Shown here: positions 13,555 to 20,548 of the stretch, piece by piece
Layout of the letters: the number at the start of each line of letters is the position of its first letter
How positions within the stretch are numbered: position 1 is the stretch's first letter
Position numbers and translations under genes: made by a program
Notes under the pieces: generated by a model
Told to the model about the DNA's origin: nothing
Seen by the model: the letters and a program-made list of their open reading frames with translations, nothing else
The model's database searches: none
Origin: Candidatus Woesearchaeota archaeon
Lineage (GTDB): Archaea > Nanobdellota > Nanobdellia > Woesearchaeales > UBA525
NCBI GenBank assembly: GCA_003694385.1
Contig: RFKA01000074.1
Coordinates: 1-20,548, forward strand
Direction of reading: 5' to 3'
Length of the DNA: 20,548 bases

Positions 13555-15516
13555 ATGCGTCGATTCATCGGGTGCCTCTTGCTTATCCTCCTGGTTGTTA
13601 TGCCTGTCCTCGCGGAGGAGCTCTACGACTATGGGGGGCTCACCCTTTCGCTCTCGCTTGAGGACACGTTGACGATTCTGCGTGACGGAGCGAAGCCGCG
13701 CGTCGAGGACGTCACAGCCGAACTCTCGTGGTTCCCGCGAGCCTCGTACCGGCAAGAAGTACTCTCGCTCACGACGAAGCCGCCGGCAGAGTTCACGCCC
13801 CCAACGTACACGTTCCACTGGAAGCGGCCCCCTGTTGGCGAGCTCACGTTCGGCCTGGAGGCAACCGTGCGTACATCGAGCGAGCCGCTCGGTGTCACCG
13901 AGAAAGTGCCGTTCCCCATCAAGAGCCTCCCGAGTGACATCGCGAAGTACACGCATGAGACAGAACTCATTGACATAAATGACGCGATTAGGGCGCAAGC
14001 ACTCATGCTCGCGGCGGGCAAGGATGACTTGTTCGAGGTTGTCTATGCGCTCGCGGATTGGGTGACGACGAACATTCACTACAACCTCACGACGCTCACC
14101 GCGGAGGCGACCCAGCCGAGCACGTGGGTGATGGAGATGCGTCAAGGCGTCTGTGACGAACTGACGGGGCTCTTCATTAGCATGCTCCGCAGCCTCGGTA
14201 TCCCCGCACGCTTCGTGAGCGGCCTGAGCTACACGAACCTCCCTGAGTTCTCCGATCCATGGGGTGGCCACGGCTGGGCGGAGGTCTACTTCCCCGGAAC
14301 GGGGTGGGTCCCCTTCGATGTCACGTACGGGACCTATGGCTTCGTCGACGCAACACATATCAAGCTCCAGGACAGCCTGGACAGCCGGACGCGCAGCCTC
14401 GACTTCCTCATGCGCGGGTACGCCGTCACCCTCAAGACCGCCAGTCTCAAGACCGCTGTTGAGGTGCTCGACAAAGAGCAAGCGGGCACACGCCACTACT
14501 CCGTCACGCTCGAGCCCTACGATGACCGTATTGGACTCGACTCGTACAATCTCATCACCGCCACCGTCACGAATAACGTGCCTGCCTACCTGAGCCTGCG
14601 CCTCACACTCGCCCAGACAAAAGACCTCGAGCTCCTCTCGAGTCCAGAGCGGAACATTCTCCTGCATCCGCGGGAAAAGCTCGCCGTGCACTGGCTCGTG
14701 AAGACCGAAGACCTCAAGAAGCACTTCATCTATCGTTTCCCCGTTAGGCTCTACGCGGGCCAGCAAGTCGTCGGCGAGACGGAGTTCTCCGTACGGGACG
14801 GCTACCAAGAGTATGACCGCGCGTTCTTCGACCGCTTCCTCGAGCAGGGAACCGCACCCCCCCTCTATGACGACGTCGAGTTCTCCTGCGTGACTGAGGG
14901 AGAGCGGCGGTACGTTGGTGGCTCGCTCACCGTGACCTGCACGCTCACGAACACGGGCTCGAAGGACCTTGGTGGCGTCACGCTCTGCCTCTCACGCTGC
15001 TCCGACGCCCTGCAGCTCCCCGCGGGAGCGGAAACGACCATCTCGGAACGCCTGACGTGTGACACGCCGGGCGCGAAGGCCGTACTCGCGACGGCGTCGA
15101 ACAAGCTCATGCACACGAATGCCCTCGTCAGGTACGAGTGCTTTGATGAGGCGCGCGTTGCCATCACGAACCTCACAGTCCCAGATGCTCTCCGCTATGA
15201 TGAGGAAGGAACAATTTCTTTCCGGCTCGAGCGGGTGAGTGAGAACATCCCGCAGGACCTCGTCGTCAGCATCACCCATGATAACTTCGCGCAGGAATGG
15301 TCTCTTGATGAGCTCGACCAAGCACACATCTTCTCCCTCTCATTCAAAGGCGCGAACCTTGACCCCAGCGGGAACGAGTTCGTCGTGCGGGTCTCCTATG
15401 CTGACCCGTTGGGGAAAACGTACGAGGTGAGCGAGGAGCGCTCCGTGCAGCTCCGCGATCTCACGTTGTTCCAGCGCATCTCTCTCTGGCTGCTTAATCT
15501 TCAGCGCCTCCTGTGA
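13555..15516 (+). CDS. Secreted transglutaminase-like protein
   Basis: 653 residues from ATG 13555 (GTG 13552 precedes it). The signal peptide MRRFIG plus Leu/Val core ends near residue 20 (VLA-EE). After an N-terminal beta-rich region comes a transglutaminase-like domain at about 145-270: MRQGVCDELTGLFISMLRS with C200, WGGHGWAEVYF with H239, and VPFDVTYG with D255, the full Cys-His-Asp triad. Residues beyond 320 are beta-rich, with DUF11/CARDB-like repeats of adhesin type, several Cys pairs (about 440-540) and sequons. The C-terminus ends in a weakly hydrophobic amphipathic helix (LTLFQRISLWLLNL), perhaps a membrane contact. Microbial members of this fold may act as proteases or cross-linkers; the reaction is unknown. 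Its 3' end overlaps the convergent gene by 23 bases. Ser/Thr- and Arg/Asp-rich composition gives long antisense frames that are not genes. Confidence 0.88.
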   Translation: MRRFIGCLLLILLVVMPVLAEELYDYGGLTLSLSLEDTLTILRDGAKPRVEDVTAELSWFPRASYRQEVLSLTTKPPAEFTPPTYTFHWKRPPVGELTFGLEATVRTSSEPLGVTEKVPFPIKSLPSDIAKYTHETELIDINDAIRAQALMLAAGKDDLFEVVYALADWVTTNIHYNLTTLTAEATQPSTWVMEMRQGVCDELTGLFISMLRSLGIPARFVSGLSYTNLPEFSDPWGGHGWAEVYFPGTGWVPFDVTYGTYGFVDATHIKLQDSLDSRTRSLDFLMRGYAVTLKTASLKTAVEVLDKEQAGTRHYSVTLEPYDDRIGLDSYNLITATVTNNVPAYLSLRLTLAQTKDLELLSSPERNILLHPREKLAVHWLVKTEDLKKHFIYRFPVRLYAGQQVVGETEFSVRDGYQEYDRAFFDRFLEQGTAPPLYDDVEFSCVTEGERRYVGGSLTVTCTLTNTGSKDLGGVTLCLSRCSDALQLPAGAETTISERLTCDTPGAKAVLATASNKLMHTNALVRYECFDEARVAITNLTVPDALRYDEEGTISFRLERVSENIPQDLVVSITHDNFAQEWSLDELDQAHIFSLSFKGANLDPSGNEFVVRVSYADPLGKTYEVSEERSVQLRDLTLFQRISLWLLNLQRLL

Positions 15517-16207
15517 ACTGCGCGATCGCGTCCCGGAGTGGTCCCTGGCACTGCGCGACGAGGTCTTTGAGGGCGCTCGTGTCTGCGTCCGTAACGCGGC
15601 AGTCCATCTCACTCCCGATGAGCGAATCTGCGTACTCTCGCAGTGCTGGCGGGACATCAAACTGGGTGAGTGCGAGGTGGAGCTTGCACTCACCAACTGC
15701 GCGCCCAATGATTGCGCCGTCGAGTTGGAAGCGGAGCTCGGCGCCCCGCAGCCACTCGCTATGCGAGATTGCTATTGGGCGTGGCGAGCAGGCATCATCG
15801 ATGCGCGCGAGGCACGCAGGCCCCGCGCAGACGAAGCGCGGCTTGGGGAAGAACATGATGAGGAGCGTGATGGCGATGCCGGAGAGGACGATGAACGTTA
15901 CAATGGTCGTGAGCAGTGGCTTCCGCTCCTCCCAGCGCTCCTTTTCAGGGTCAGGTAACGGGCGCCCCTCGGCGAGGGCGAACGCAGCGTCAACTTCGTC
16001 CTCGGCGATGTTGAGCTGCAGGAGAGCGTTTCGTATGCGCTCGCGCTCGATGCCCTGCGCTGAGTACCGCATGATGTACTCGATGAGCTGTGCGCGCGGC
16101 ACGACGGTTCGCTGCGCCTCCTCTTCTCTCTCTCCACCCACGTCCTCATCTTGCGAGTTCCTCTTCAGCAGTTGCACGAGCCGCTGCTCAAACGTCTTGA
16201 TATCCAC
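15494..16207 (-). CDS. Single-pass membrane protein of unknown function
   Basis: 237 residues from GTG 16207. I do not recognise the full protein. The N-terminal part holds a charged linker and a helical segment at about 40-80 (LIEYIMRYSAQGIERERIRNALL, then a second helix), a pattern of the form YI-x-x-G-x-x-x-x-x-I-x-x-A-L that recurs before membrane segments in DPANN proteins I recall. One strong transmembrane helix spans about 98-120 with EERK before it and PKPR after it. The remaining 115 residues, probably outside the cell, contain five or six Cys (127, 132, 140 and later ones), suggesting disulfides. The start is chosen because the TATA box at 16229-16239 lies 27 bases upstream; the longer frame from 16270 has no support. 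It is divergent from the next gene and convergent with the transglutaminase-like gene. Confidence 0.8.
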   Translation of the reverse strand: MDIKTFEQRLVQLLKRNSQDEDVGGEREEEAQRTVVPRAQLIEYIMRYSAQGIERERIRNALLQLNIAEDEVDAAFALAEGRPLPDPEKERWEERKPLLTTIVTFIVLSGIAITLLIMFFPKPRFVCAGPACLARIDDACSPRPIAISHSEWLRGAELRFQLDGAIIGRAVGECKLHLALTQFDVPPALREYADSLIGSEMDCRVTDADTSALKDLVAQCQGPLRDAIAQFTGGAED

Positions 16208-16228
16208 GCTGCTCACCCACAACCCAGT

Positions 16229-16239
16229 ACTTAAAAACC
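16229..16239 (-). promoter_or_regulatory. TATA box of the single-pass membrane protein gene
   Basis: Minus-strand GGTTTTTAAGT is centred 27 bases before GTG 16207, and decides that start over upstream GTG codons. Confidence 0.65.
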
Positions 16240-16271
16240 TGGCGCTCCATTCCGGAGTAATAACTGGCAAT

Positions 16272-16281
16272 CAATATAAAG
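16272..16281 (+). promoter_or_regulatory. TATA box of the 16303 gene
   Basis: caatataaag is centred 26 bases before ATG 16303, divergent from the box at 16229-16239. Confidence 0.7.
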
Positions 16282-16302
16282 CTGTGCGGCCCCCTCTTCT
16301 GT

Positions 16303-16938
16303 ATGGCCCTCGCTTGTGCAGATAACGACCTCGTCGTCCTCGAAGTGGCTGTCGAGCGCAAGTTCCACCTCGGAGAGCTCCCTTTCTTCAAGAACTATGA
16401 TATTTTCAAGAAAGAAGTACGCGTCCAACGAATCGCGGGTCATACACTGAAACGGAAGCACGGCGTTATCTACACGAACGAGCCTCGCGTACTCGAAGAA
16501 CTCGCGCACAGCCTTGGCGGCCAGGGCATACCAGATATCATCCGGTTCTCACACCCCGTGACGCTTCGCGAAGAGCTCCCTGATGGACAACCGCACAGCA
16601 CGTACTATGCAGTCACCGAAGTGCGCCTGCCAGAGCCCTTCTTTCTCCGCATTCCTCGCCGCATCTTCTGCTCTGTTGAGCCCGCAGACTATAATGGCTA
16701 CGCAGCAACGAGCCTCCACCTCGAAGAGAGCTACAAAGAAGAGACGAAGGGGCTCGCGGAGCGCCTCAAAACAGAGGCGCCGCTGCACGTCGTGCTCGGC
16801 GAGCGCCCCAGCGAGCCACTCTTGCGCTTCCGACGACTCGTCAGCCTCGATTATGACGTTGATGCGCTCCGCTGGACGAGGGAGAAGCTGCTCTGGGTGA
16901 TTGCTCAGTATAAGCTCTCCACCCCGGAAACTTCTTAA
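16303..16938 (+). CDS. Cytoplasmic protein of unknown function
   Basis: 211 residues, no signal peptide and no membrane segment. I do not recognise it. It looks like a mixed alpha/beta protein: an opening strand (DLVVLEVAVERKF), a middle with HGVIYTNEPRVLEELAHSL, a strand-rich core (YYAVTEVRLPEPFFLRIPRRIFCSV), and a basic/aromatic C-terminal helix (LRWTREKLLWVIAQYKL). Start ATG 16303 has a good TATA box. The next gene, PIN-ATPase-KH, starts 23 bases downstream and its TATA box overlaps this gene's stop codon, so the two may be co-expressed or separately transcribed. Position beside that gene hints at an RNA/DNA metabolic role, but this is only context. Codon and base composition match the neighbours. 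Confidence 0.75.
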   Translation: MALACADNDLVVLEVAVERKFHLGELPFFKNYDIFKKEVRVQRIAGHTLKRKHGVIYTNEPRVLEELAHSLGGQGIPDIIRFSHPVTLREELPDGQPHSTYYAVTEVRLPEPFFLRIPRRIFCSVEPADYNGYAATSLHLEESYKEETKGLAERLKTEAPLHVVLGERPSEPLLRFRRLVSLDYDVDALRWTREKLLWVIAQYKLSTPETS

Positions 16939-16941
16939 ACA
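16931..16941 (+). promoter_or_regulatory. TATA box of the PIN-ATPase-KH gene, over an upstream stop codon
   Basis: cttcttaaaca is centred 26 bases before ATG 16962. It contains the TAA stop (16936-16938) of the preceding gene. Confidence 0.6.
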
Positions 16942-16961
16942 CGCCCCTCCTGCATGCCCGT

Positions 16962-18602
16962 ATGGCAAAATCCCACCCCATCGTCCCCGACACGAGCATA
17001 CTCATTGAAGGAGCACTCTCGAAGGCAATCGAGGACGGCGCGCTGAAGAAGCCCACGCTGCTCATCCATGAAGCGTCCGTTGCTGAACTCGAGCACCAGG
17101 CGAATGAAGGGAGAGAAGTGGGTTACCTCGGCCTCGACGAGCTCGGGAGGCTCCAAGCACTCGCCCTGAAGAAACGGTGCACGGTGACCTTCATAGGTGA
17201 ACGCCCCGGCGATTATGATATCGCGCAAGCGCGCGCAGGCGCCATCGACGCGCTCATCCGTGATGCTGCGGCAGAGAATGGTGCCGTGCTCCACACGGCT
17301 GACGTTGTGCAGGCAACCGTGGCGCGCGCGAAAGGCTTGCCCGTTGAATTGCACGAGTTCGCCGAGGAAGGCGAGATGGGTATTGAATCGTTCTTCGACA
17401 AGCACACGATGAGCGTCCACCTCAAAGAAGGCTGCCCCGTCCACGCAAAGAAAGGCAGGCCCGGCCAGTGGGACTTCGTTACTGTGCGGAAAGAGCCATT
17501 GCAGCGCGAGGAAGTCGAGCGCTTCGCCCGCGCAATCGTCGAAGCGGCCCAGCAGCGCCGCGACGGCTTCGTCGAGATAGAGCGGCCGGGCAGCACCGTC
17601 GTGCAAGTCGGGCGCTACCGCATCGTCATCACGCGGCCACCGTTCAGCGACGGTTATGAAATCACCGCCGTCCGCCCTGTGAAGCGCCTCACGCTCGACG
17701 AGTACAAGCTCTCCCCGAAGCTCCGCGAACGCCTTAATGAGAAAGCGGAGGGCATCCTCATCGCGGGCGCGCCCGGGCACGGCAAGAGCACGTTCGCGCA
17801 AGGACTCGCTGAGCACTATGCGGCGCAGAAAAAGATTATCAAGACGGTTGAGGCGCCACGCGACCTCATCCTCAGCGAGGAGATCACGCAGTACGCGATG
17901 AGCCACGGCTCGCCCGAGGAGATTCATGACATCCTCCTCTTATCGCGACCCGACTACACCATCTTTGACGAGATGCGGAACACGGACGACTTCAAACTCT
18001 ACGCGGATATGCGCCTCTCGGGCGTCGGCATGATTGGCGTCATTCACGCAACCGAGACGATTGATGCAATCCAGCGTTTCCTCGGCCGCATTGAACTCGG
18101 CGTCATCCCGCACGTGCTCGACACAGTCATCTTCATCAAGAACGGCGCGCCCGCGAACATCTACTCAGTACGCATGACCGTGAAGGTTCCGTCAGGCATG
18201 ACCGAAGCAGACCTCGCGCGCCCCGTCGTCGAAGTCCTCGACTTCGAGAACAATAAACTCGAGTTCGAAATCTACACGTACGGCGAGCAAACCGTTGTCA
18301 TGCCTGTGCGAGAAACCGCGGGGCAGCCAGGAATCGTGAAGCTCGCCGCCGCCGGCGTGCGCGAGTACTTCGAGCAATTCTCGAAAGATATCACTGTCGA
18401 GATGCTCGGCGCGCAGAGAGCAGCGGTGACCGTGCCCGCGAACATGATGAGCGAAATTATTGGGCGCGGCGGCGAGCGCATCAAGCAGATTGAGCAAGAA
18501 CTCGGTATCGGCATCGACCTCCGGGAGGGCCCGGCCGCGCGTCGTGACGCGTGGTATGATGAGGCGCGGCGGAAGAAGGGGCGGAAAGGCCGCCGGCGCT
18601 GA
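16962..18602 (+). CDS. PIN-ATPase-KH protein (PilT-family ATPase, PINA-like)
   Basis: 546 residues in three domains. PIN domain at about 6-135: VPDTSILIEG (D10), AELEHQ (E43), GAIDALIRDAA (D96) and LHTADVV (D114), the acidic residues of a PIN nuclease. RecA-like PilT-type ATPase at about 245-400: Walker A GAPGHGKST at 269-277, Walker B FDEMRN with D336/E337, and a GVIHATE motif near 359-365. KH domain at about 485-525 with IIGRGGERI at 499-507, followed by a very basic tail (RRKKGRKGRRR). This is the archaeal COG1855 family. The Sulfolobus relative PINA is reported to form a hexamer, bind the Hjc resolvase and drive Holliday-junction branch migration; other roles in RNA handling have been proposed from KH plus PIN. 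Length and domains are complete. TATA box at leaderless spacing. Confidence 0.95.
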   Translation: MAKSHPIVPDTSILIEGALSKAIEDGALKKPTLLIHEASVAELEHQANEGREVGYLGLDELGRLQALALKKRCTVTFIGERPGDYDIAQARAGAIDALIRDAAAENGAVLHTADVVQATVARAKGLPVELHEFAEEGEMGIESFFDKHTMSVHLKEGCPVHAKKGRPGQWDFVTVRKEPLQREEVERFARAIVEAAQQRRDGFVEIERPGSTVVQVGRYRIVITRPPFSDGYEITAVRPVKRLTLDEYKLSPKLRERLNEKAEGILIAGAPGHGKSTFAQGLAEHYAAQKKIIKTVEAPRDLILSEEITQYAMSHGSPEEIHDILLLSRPDYTIFDEMRNTDDFKLYADMRLSGVGMIGVIHATETIDAIQRFLGRIELGVIPHVLDTVIFIKNGAPANIYSVRMTVKVPSGMTEADLARPVVEVLDFENNKLEFEIYTYGEQTVVMPVRETAGQPGIVKLAAAGVREYFEQFSKDITVEMLGAQRAAVTVPANMMSEIIGRGGERIKQIEQELGIGIDLREGPAARRDAWYDEARRKKGRKGRRR

Positions 18603-18651
18603 ACGGGTTTCTCGAGCTGGTGGCACGGGGGTGCGCGCTCCTCGGTCACAA

Positions 18652-18662
18652 AGTATAAAAGC
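18652..18662 (+). promoter_or_regulatory. TATA box of serS
   Basis: agtataaaagc is centred 27 bases before ATG 18684. Confidence 0.75.
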
Positions 18663-18683
18663 GCCCTTGGACACCGTAGCTCA

Positions 18684-19967
18684 ATGCTCAGCCTGAAAAC
18701 CATCCGGGAAGAGACTGACCGCGTCCGCAAGAATATCGAGCGGAAGAAGGATGCGGCGACGCTCAAGATTCTCGACGAGCTCCTCATGAAAGACGCGGAG
18801 TGGCGCAAGCACAAAGTGGCCGCAGACAAGCTCCGTGCAGAGCGCAACAAGCTCTCGGAAGCAATCAACGCTGCAAAGAAACGCGGCGAAGACGCGACGA
18901 AACTCATCGTGCAAGCGAAGAAGATTCCTGCACAGATAAAAGCTGCCGAGGAGGCAATGGAGCGGCTCATGACTGAGGAGATCAAGCCGCGCCTCAGGAA
19001 GATACCGAACTTCATGCACCCGGACGTCCCCTACGGCAAGGACGACAGCGAGAACCCGGAAGTGAAGCGGCACGGCACGCCCCGAGCATTCACGTTCCCC
19101 GTGAAGAATCACGTGGAGCTCTGCGAAGCCCTCGGGCTCGCCGACTTCGAAGCGAGTGGCCGCACGTCAGGGAATGGCTTCTACTTCCTCAAAGGAGACC
19201 TCGCCCTCCTGAACCAAGCGCTCATCCAGTACGCGATAGGCATCATGCGCAAGCACGGCTACACCTACATCGAGCCGCCCTTAATGGTGCGCAAACGAAT
19301 CCTTGATGCAGCGATGGACACCGACGGCTTCGAAGCGACCATCTACCGCATCGAGGGCGACGACCTCGCACTCATCGGCACGTCGGAACACGCCATCCTC
19401 GGCATGCTCGATGGGCAAGTGCTCCCCGAGGACGAGCTCCCCCTGAAACTCTTCGCGTACTCAATGTGCTTCCGGCAAGAAATCGGCTCGCACGGCATCA
19501 ATGAGAAAGGACTGTGGCGCACCCACCAGTTCAACAAAGTCGAGATGTTCCAGTTTACAAAGCCCGAGGAGAGTTGGGACGCGTATGATGAGATGCTCTC
19601 CATCAGCGAGGAAATCATGCAAGGACTGCAGCTGCCCTACCGCGTCATCGAATGCTGCACGGGCGACCTCGCGCTCTGGAAGGCACGCAGCATGGACGTG
19701 GAAGTCTGGCGGCCGACAACGAAGAGCTACGGCGAAGTCATGTCGCTCTCGAACTGCACAGACTACCAGGCGCGCGACCTTGGCATCAAACTTCTCCGTA
19801 AGAATGGCACGCGTGAAGTCGTCCACACGCTGAACAACACTGCGCTCGCCACCTCACGTATCATGGTCGCCATCCTCGAGAACTATCAGAACGAAGACGG
19901 GAGCATAACTGTACCCGAGGCGCTCAGAGGATCCCTTGGGAGGGAACGACTTGGCACCCACTCATGA
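18684..19967 (+). CDS. serS: Seryl-tRNA synthetase
   Basis: 427 residues, full length for the common (bacterial-type) SerRS rather than the rare methanogen type. Residues 1-110 form the long antiparallel coiled-coil arm that grips the long variable arm of tRNA-Ser. The class II catalytic core follows: TSE at 233-235 (serine-site TxE), motif 2 CFRQEIG..HG then GLWRTHQFNKVE (262-287), SLSNCTDYQARDL near 354-366, and motif 3 TLNNTALATSRIMVAILENY at 382-401, then ITVPEAL. It charges tRNA-Ser with serine and also supplies Ser-tRNA(Sec) where selenocysteine is used. The window also holds tRNA-Ser(GCT), whose extra variable arm is its recognition element. The promoter is leaderless. The C-terminus is slightly unusual, with a short LGRERLGTHS tail after PEALRG. 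Confidence 0.97.
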   Translation: MLSLKTIREETDRVRKNIERKKDAATLKILDELLMKDAEWRKHKVAADKLRAERNKLSEAINAAKKRGEDATKLIVQAKKIPAQIKAAEEAMERLMTEEIKPRLRKIPNFMHPDVPYGKDDSENPEVKRHGTPRAFTFPVKNHVELCEALGLADFEASGRTSGNGFYFLKGDLALLNQALIQYAIGIMRKHGYTYIEPPLMVRKRILDAAMDTDGFEATIYRIEGDDLALIGTSEHAILGMLDGQVLPEDELPLKLFAYSMCFRQEIGSHGINEKGLWRTHQFNKVEMFQFTKPEESWDAYDEMLSISEEIMQGLQLPYRVIECCTGDLALWKARSMDVEVWRPTTKSYGEVMSLSNCTDYQARDLGIKLLRKNGTREVVHTLNNTALATSRIMVAILENYQNEDGSITVPEALRGSLGRERLGTHS

Positions 19968-20026
19968 ATTCTCGCGCCACCGCCACAACCCTTCTCGCAG
20001 GCAACTGAGCTACTGGAGCTCCAGCG

Positions 20027-20452
20027 TTAAGCCTGGTAATCGTTATCCGCACTCATACGCTTATGGCGCGCCCTTCCAACCTCATATGCCAAGCTTACGA
20101 GATTTGGAACGAGCAGCCACCCAACATCAATATCATCTATTGAACCCTTCAGACTAATCACGGACGCGACGTTCTCGACTGCTTGGTACATTGTTATCAA
20201 GTGCATGCCAACTCTGATGGGTAGTTTCGTTGCCAAATACGCAAAGTTCCCGATTCTCTCCTCTATTGACTTGTTTTGACTGAAACAGCGGTCGACGTAG
20301 GTATCATCTATCCGCTCATTGATGCATCGCAACGATGTTGGGACCGCCAAACTACCCACCACTCCTTCGATTGTACCGGTAATCTGACCAAGGATGCTGC
20401 CTAGGAAATAATAGCCTCCTGCTTTCAACCTATTAACTCTCTGTTCAGACAC
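20027..20452 (-). CDS. Small membrane-associated protein of unknown function
   Basis: 141 residues. I do not recognise it. After a short basic start (SEQRVNRLKAGG) comes a hydrophobic, Gly-rich stretch at about 14-41 with a YYFLGSILGQITG motif. A central, more polar part follows (INERIDDTYVDRCFSQNKSIEERIG), then two moderately hydrophobic segments (about 70-98 and 110-122) and a basic tail. It is probably membrane-associated, with one or two spans. The start is GTG 20452, preceded by AGGAGAG with seven bases between and by TATA-like sequence at 20491-20507. So this gene has a real leader of about 18 bases, unlike most in the window. The coding sequence looks less GC-rich and its codon use less biased than its neighbours, which may hint at recent arrival. 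It is convergent with serS, 59 bases apart. Confidence 0.65.
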   Translation of the reverse strand: MSEQRVNRLKAGGYYFLGSILGQITGTIEGVVGSLAVPTSLRCINERIDDTYVDRCFSQNKSIEERIGNFAYLATKLPIRVGMHLITMYQAVENVASVISLKGSIDDIDVGWLLVPNLVSLAYEVGRARHKRMSADNDYQA

Positions 20453-20455
20453 ACG

Positions 20456-20464
20456 CTCTCCTCC
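20456..20464 (-). promoter_or_regulatory. Shine-Dalgarno-like site of the 20452 gene
   Basis: Minus-strand AGGAGAG lies seven bases upstream of GTG 20452. Together with the TATA box 40-50 bases upstream it indicates a leadered mRNA. Confidence 0.6.
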
Positions 20465-20490
20465 TGACTACTTTTTTGTCACGCACGAAC

Positions 20491-20507
20491 CCTTATAAAT
20501 TATAAAG
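20491..20507. promoter_or_regulatory. Near-palindromic double TATA region
   Basis: The sequence cttataaattataaagg reads as a TATA box on both strands. It probably serves the minus-strand gene at 20452 and perhaps a plus-strand gene running off the window. Confidence 0.55.
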
Positions 20508-20512
20508 GTTAC

Positions 20513-20548
20513 TATGGGGCTCCAGAAAAGCGTATCGTCACGAACTGC
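20513..20548 (+). CDS. Possible start of a gene cut by the window edge
   Basis: ATG 20513 opens a frame of 11 full codons to the window end. The nearby TATA region would start transcription a few bases after this ATG, so the true start may lie outside the window, or the feature may not be real. Nothing can be said about its product. Confidence 0.2.

Noticed and set aside
13510..14808. 432-codon open frame on the minus strand
   Set aside because: It lies wholly opposite ccdA's end and the transglutaminase-like gene, which has a signal peptide, complete catalytic triad and promoter. The antisense protein is a low-complexity Arg/Glu/Val-rich string typical of mirrored GC-rich codons.
16935..17927. 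330-codon open frame opposite the PIN-ATPase-KH gene
   Set aside because: The sense gene is complete and clearly recognised. The antisense frame has no promoter, ribosome site or recognisable motif.

Overview
The window looks archaeal, most likely from a DPANN-type lineage (Woesearchaeota/Pacearchaeota-like). This placement is inference from gene content. The archaeal marks are strong: Nre repair protein, NucS/EndoMS nuclease, a PIN-ATPase-KH protein of the PilT/COG1855 family, a tRNA-Ser whose 39-nt intron sits at the canonical position between nucleotides 37 and 38, and TATA boxes placed about 26-28 bases before start codons, as expected for leaderless mRNAs. DNA is GC-rich by eye, genes are tightly packed, and I find 21 protein genes, 2 tRNA genes and a possible gene edge at the right end.

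Layout. 1-1400: secreted, sequon-rich surface protein and a multi-pass membrane protein. 1490-3030: tRNA-Thr(CGT), a tiny zinc-ribbon protein, a small site-2 protease and a membrane protein with an Ada-like metal-binding tail. 3026-6695: alpha/beta hydrolase, NucS, a Cys-rich lipoprotein-like protein and Nre. 6720-10267: two overlapping genes for lytic transglycosylases that each carry an internal Tat-type signal after a long N-terminal helical region. 10353-11975: E1/ThiF-like protein, ZIP transporter and tRNA-Ser(GCT). 12193-15516: nucleoside 2-deoxyribosyltransferase-like protein, CcdA and a secreted transglutaminase-like protein. 15494-18602: two proteins I do not recognise and the PIN-ATPase-KH protein. 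18684-20548: seryl-tRNA synthetase, a small membrane protein and the window edge.

How the genes work together. DNA repair is over-represented: NucS (mismatch-type endonuclease), Nre (ends in a PCNA-binding motif) and PIN-ATPase-KH (a Sulfolobus relative acts on Holliday junctions). A second theme is the cell envelope: surface proteins, site-2 protease, CcdA (electrons for extracytoplasmic thiol chemistry), transglutaminase-like protein and the two transglycosylases. Murein-cleaving enzymes are unexpected in an archaeon without peptidoglycan and are the most interesting feature here.

Expression. Nearly every gene has its own TATA box at leaderless spacing. Genes that are internal to an operon (hydrolase after NucS, second transglycosylase) or that have a longer leader (20452) carry Shine-Dalgarno-like sequences instead. 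No gene-free stretch exceeds about 300 bases; the longest, 12559-12814, holds only an inverted repeat, some low-complexity repeats and the ccdA promoter. I see no CRISPR array, insertion sequence or replication origin.
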